Source of the DNA: Clostridiaceae bacterium
Lineage (GTDB): Bacteria; Bacillota; Clostridia; Oscillospirales; QAMX01
DNA length: 42,443 nt
Reading direction: 5' to 3'
Assembly (NCBI GenBank): GCA_016297585.1
Contig: JAEDGJ010000004.1
Location: 1-42,443 of the forward strand
A model generated the notes under the pieces. That model was not told the DNA's origin. It made no database searches and was given only the letters and a program-made list of their open reading frames with translations. Both the position numbers and the translations under genes were made by a program. Below are positions 39,603 through 42,443 of the stretch, one piece after another; position 1 is the stretch's first letter, and each line of letters begins with the position of its first letter.

Positions 39603-40961
39603 ATGTCAGAGTTCAAGGTCGGTTTTTCCCGTGTCGATATTACCCCGCCGCTGGGGATCCCGATTGCGGGTTACTACGTCAAGAGATTCGCGGACGGCGT
39701 TCTCGACAACCTCGACTGCAACTGCATCGCGGTGTCCGACGGCGAGAAAACGGCGCTGCTGTACTCGCTGGATATCATCAGCATCAACCAGGAAAAGGAC
39801 GACGAGTACCGCGCCCAGATCTCCAAGGCGACGGGCGTGCCCTATGAGGGCATCTTCCTTGCCTGCACGCATACCCATACCGGTCCCTCCGTCGGCCGCG
39901 GAGAGACTGCGGACGACGCCGACGGCATTGCGGTCTACGACGACTTCCTCGGCACCCGCCTTGCCGACGCCGGCGTGTTCGCCATTGCCGACCTCGCCGA
40001 CGCGACCGTCGCGGTCGGCCGTTCCGTCTGCCGCCGCGTGTCCTTCATCCGCCGCTACCGCATGAAGGACGGCTCCATCCGCACGAATCCGGGCGTCAAC
40101 AACCCCGAGATCGACGCGCCGATCGGCTCCCCGGACGAGACCGTCCAGGTCGTCCGCCTGCGCCGCTGCGGTAAGAAGGAAGTCGTCGTCGTGAACTTCC
40201 AGTGCCATCCCGACGTCATCGGCGGCTGCAAGATCAGCGCCGACTGGCCCCGTGCGGTCCGCGAGACCGTCGAAGGCGCGCTGGGCGGAGACGTCTTCTG
40301 CGTCTACTTCAACGGTACGCAGGGCGATACGAACCATGTCTGCACCGACCCGAAGGAAGGCGAGCTTGAGGGCCTCGAGCTCGAGAGCTTCGACGATGTC
40401 GCCCGCGGCTATGAGCACTCCCACCATATGGGCCGCGCCGTCGCAGGCGCCGCGCTCGAGGTGTACGGCAAGTGCGCCCCCGTGCAGGCGGGCCCCGTCC
40501 GCTATGCGCACAGCGTGCTGCGCGTCCCGTCCCAGATGCCGACGGCAGACCAGCTTCCGCTCGCGCACAAGTACAACGACCTGCACAATGCCGGACGCGA
40601 CGACGAGATCCCGTTTGAGGGCATGCAGCTGACCACCGTCGTCGCCGAAGCGGCGCGTATGGTCAAGCTCGAGAACGGTCCGGATCACTTCGACCTCTAC
40701 CTGTCGAGCGTCTCCATCGGCGACGTCGCCTTCGCGGGCTTCCCCGGCGAGCCGTTCACTGACATCGGACGCGGCACGAAGGAGGGCTCTCCGTTCAAGA
40801 TGACGATCCCGTGCTGCCTCGTCAACGGCTCCGAGGGCTATTTCCCCGTCGAGAGCGCGTTTGCCGAGGGCGGCTATGAGGCCAGAAGCTCGAGCTTTGC
40901 CGCCGGGATCGCGGAAGCCCTGATCAACGGTCAGGTCGAGCAGCTCAAGAAGCTGAAGTAA
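39603..40961 (+). CDS. Neutral ceramidase-like protein, short form (copy 1)
   Basis: 452 residues, no signal peptide or membrane segment, so presumably cytoplasmic. The N-terminal family core is clear: GFSRVDITPPLG, ACTHTHTGPS with the zinc-type His at about 92, FQCHPDVIGG, NGTQGDTNHV, GFPGEPFTDIGRG and NGSEGYFPVESAFAEGGYEAR. Secreted neutral ceramidases carry GDVSPN with a catalytic Ser; here the segment reads GDTN, so Ser is missing and Thr could substitute. They also have about 650 residues with an Ig-like C-terminal domain, absent here. A hydrolase acting on an amide or ester other than ceramide is more likely. Expression is set by the promoter at 39503. A second copy follows after a terminator. 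Confidence 0.85.
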   Translation: MSEFKVGFSRVDITPPLGIPIAGYYVKRFADGVLDNLDCNCIAVSDGEKTALLYSLDIISINQEKDDEYRAQISKATGVPYEGIFLACTHTHTGPSVGRGETADDADGIAVYDDFLGTRLADAGVFAIADLADATVAVGRSVCRRVSFIRRYRMKDGSIRTNPGVNNPEIDAPIGSPDETVQVVRLRRCGKKEVVVVNFQCHPDVIGGCKISADWPRAVRETVEGALGGDVFCVYFNGTQGDTNHVCTDPKEGELEGLELESFDDVARGYEHSHHMGRAVAGAALEVYGKCAPVQAGPVRYAHSVLRVPSQMPTADQLPLAHKYNDLHNAGRDDEIPFEGMQLTTVVAEAARMVKLENGPDHFDLYLSSVSIGDVAFAGFPGEPFTDIGRGTKEGSPFKMTIPCCLVNGSEGYFPVESAFAEGGYEARSSSFAAGIAEALINGQVEQLKKLK

Positions 40962-40978
40962 GTTTTTGCATACCGTAC

Positions 40979-41044
40979 GGGCGCACGGGGGAAGTCTGTC
41001 CTGCCGGTCATGACCGGCGCAGGACTGTCTCCGTGCGCCCTTTT
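40979..41044 (+). terminator. Long intrinsic terminator between the ceramidase-like genes
   Basis: GGGCGCACGG (40979-40988) pairs with CCGTGCGCCC (41031-41040). Inner GTCCTG/CAGGAC and CCGGTCATGACCGG pairings extend the stem, followed by TTTT. It isolates copy 2 of the ceramidase-like genes. Confidence 0.82.
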
Positions 41045-41111
41045 CTCAAAAAAGGGCGGAGTTATCCCACGGGACTCGTGGAAAAATAAATGTTGAGGAG
41101 GATCATTCCCT

Positions 41112-42443
41112 ATGCTGCAAGCCGGTTTTTCCCGCATCGACATTACCCCGCCGCTCGGCACCTATATGCAGGGCTATTACAACGCCCGCCGTGCCGACGG
41201 GATCCTCGATCCCCTGACTGCCTCCTGCATCGCGTTCCGCGACGGGGAAGGGCATACCGCGCTCGTCTTTTCGCTCGATCTCATCGGCATCGAACAGAAA
41301 ACGGCCGACGAAGCCCGCAGAACCGTGGCGGACATCGCCGGTGTGCCGGAGGAGGCGGTGTTTCTCGCCTGTACGCATACGCATACCGGACCGTGCATGT
41401 CGACAAAGCTCTACCCCCACAATCCCGTGTACAACGGCTACTGCTTTGCGCGTCTCGGCACCTGCGCGAAGGCCGCGATCGACGATCTCGCGCCCGCGGA
41501 GCTCTTTGGCGCCGAGGGGCGCGCGGAGGGCATCTCCTTTGTCCGCCGCTTCCGCATGAAGGACGGCACGATCCGCACGAATCCCGGCTGGAAGAACCCC
41601 GACGTGCGCTGCCCGATCGGTACGCCGGACGAAACGCTGCGGCTGGTGCGCATCGTGCGCGAGGGGAGCCCGGAGATCGCGGTCGTGAACTTCCAGGTGC
41701 ATCCGGACGTCATCGGCGGCACGAAGTGGTCGGCGGATTTCCCCGGCTTTGTGCGCCGGACGCTCGAGGGCGCGCTGCCCGGCGTCCATGCCGTCTACCT
41801 CAACGGCGCGCAGGGCGATACGAACCACTTCGACATCTCCCGCAGCCCCGCGGATCCCGATGCCGCGGCCTTCCCGGTCGGCGGCTACGCGCATGCGCGC
41901 TATATGGGGCAGGTCATCGCCGCCGGCGCGCTCGCCGTCTACGGTACCGCCCAGCCGCTCGGAGGTCCCGACCGCGTGGCATATGCCGTGCGCGACCTCG
42001 AGACGCCGGCAAACCGCCCCGCGCCGGACGAGATCCCCCGCGCGCGGGAGATCGTCCGGCTGCACGAGGCGGGACACGACGATCAGATCCCGGAAACCGG
42101 CATGGGCGTCGTGACGCTCGTCGCCGAGGCGTACAAGATGCTGCGTCTGGCCGAGGCGGGAGATACGCTGAAGCTGCATATGTCCGCCGTAACGGCCGGG
42201 AATCTGGCGTTTGCGGGCTTCCCCGGCGAGCCGTTCACCGACATCGGCCGCGGCGTGCGCGAGGCGTCGCCGTATCCCTTCACGATCGCCTGCTGCCTCG
42301 TCAACGGCTCGGAGGGGTATCTGCCGATGTATTCGGCGTTTGCCGAGGGCGGCTATGAGGCCAGAAGCTCGGAATTCTGCCCCGGCGTCGCCGAGGAGCT
42401 GATCGCCGGGCAGGCGAGACTGCTGCGCGCGCTGCACGGATAA
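41112..42443 (+). CDS. Neutral ceramidase-like protein, short form (copy 2)
   Basis: 443 residues, complete: TAA is the last codon of the window. Clearly a paralogue of copy 1, with the same order of motifs (GFSRIDITPPLG, ACTHTHTGPC, FQVHPDVIGG, NGAQGDTNHF, GFPGEPFTDIGRG, NGSEGYLPMYSAFAEGGYEAR), also without the GDVSPN serine and without a C-terminal domain. The middle part (residues ~95-130 and ~230-310) differs most, so substrates may differ. GAGGAGGATCATTCCCT precedes the ATG at 41112. No promoter of good quality is seen between the terminator and the start, so read-through is likely. Function unknown; the family is usually annotated as hydrolase or hypothetical. Confidence 0.85.
   Translation: MLQAGFSRIDITPPLGTYMQGYYNARRADGILDPLTASCIAFRDGEGHTALVFSLDLIGIEQKTADEARRTVADIAGVPEEAVFLACTHTHTGPCMSTKLYPHNPVYNGYCFARLGTCAKAAIDDLAPAELFGAEGRAEGISFVRRFRMKDGTIRTNPGWKNPDVRCPIGTPDETLRLVRIVREGSPEIAVVNFQVHPDVIGGTKWSADFPGFVRRTLEGALPGVHAVYLNGAQGDTNHFDISRSPADPDAAAFPVGGYAHARYMGQVIAAGALAVYGTAQPLGGPDRVAYAVRDLETPANRPAPDEIPRAREIVRLHEAGHDDQIPETGMGVVTLVAEAYKMLRLAEAGDTLKLHMSAVTAGNLAFAGFPGEPFTDIGRGVREASPYPFTIACCLVNGSEGYLPMYSAFAEGGYEARSSEFCPGVAEELIAGQARLLRALHG

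Overview
The window looks like the replication-origin region of a G+C-rich member of the Clostridia (Bacillota), probably a gut or anaerobic Oscillospiraceae/Christensenellales-type organism. The evidence is the Bacillota-style block dnaA-dnaN-yaaA(S4)-recF-remB-gyrB-gyrA, a WalR/WalK-type two-component system with a YycH-like partner, a split transketolase, a TagO/WecA-type transferase and strong Shine-Dalgarno sites. The taxon is an inference; no rRNA or tRNA gene was found in the window.

Layout. Nearly all genes point away from the dnaA region: minus strand from 1 to 27.36 kb and plus strand from 27.6 kb to the end. The exception is three small minus-strand genes at 35.47-36.40 kb. This fits a bidirectional origin near 25.8-27.6 kb, with genes co-oriented with replication.

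Left arm, from the origin outward on the minus strand. dnaA, dnaN, an S4 RNA-binding protein, recF, remB, gyrB, gyrA and rnhA form a tight replication block. An AEC permease, the walR-like regulator, the walK-like kinase (with a terminator-like hairpin between regulator and kinase), a YycH-like membrane protein and an araB-type ribulokinase follow. Beyond a decayed small gene behind its own promoter lies a compact six-gene unit (10.85 to 3.58 kb): a Cys/Met-metabolism PLP enzyme, a large probable alpha/alpha-toroid protein, and four consecutive uroporphyrinogen-decarboxylase-superfamily proteins, closed by a strong terminator. An omega-amidase-like nitrilase comes next. A class III aminotransferase overlapping an FGGY sugar kinase, with its own near-consensus promoter, runs off the window.

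Right arm, plus strand. Transketolase N and C subunits, an alkaline-phosphatase-superfamily phosphodiesterase, a xylose-isomerase-like TIM-barrel protein, a LysN-type aminotransferase, trpS, a TagO/WecA homologue, an anchored extracytoplasmic protein, nth, pfkA, an MFS transporter and two tandem neutral-ceramidase-like proteins.

Most unusual features. (1) The four tandem URO-D/MtaA-like genes differ from each other at the zinc-site motif and have no corrinoid protein or heme gene nearby. (2) A family of intergenic GTTTTCCCC...GGGGAAAAC palindromes clusters around dnaA, where canonical DnaA boxes are absent and the DnaA DNA-binding signature has lost one glycine. (3) GyrA has Ala at the quinolone-determining Ser83 position. 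(4) A pair of short ceramidase-like enzymes lacks the usual catalytic-serine motif. All functional calls come from reading motifs by eye; no database search was run.
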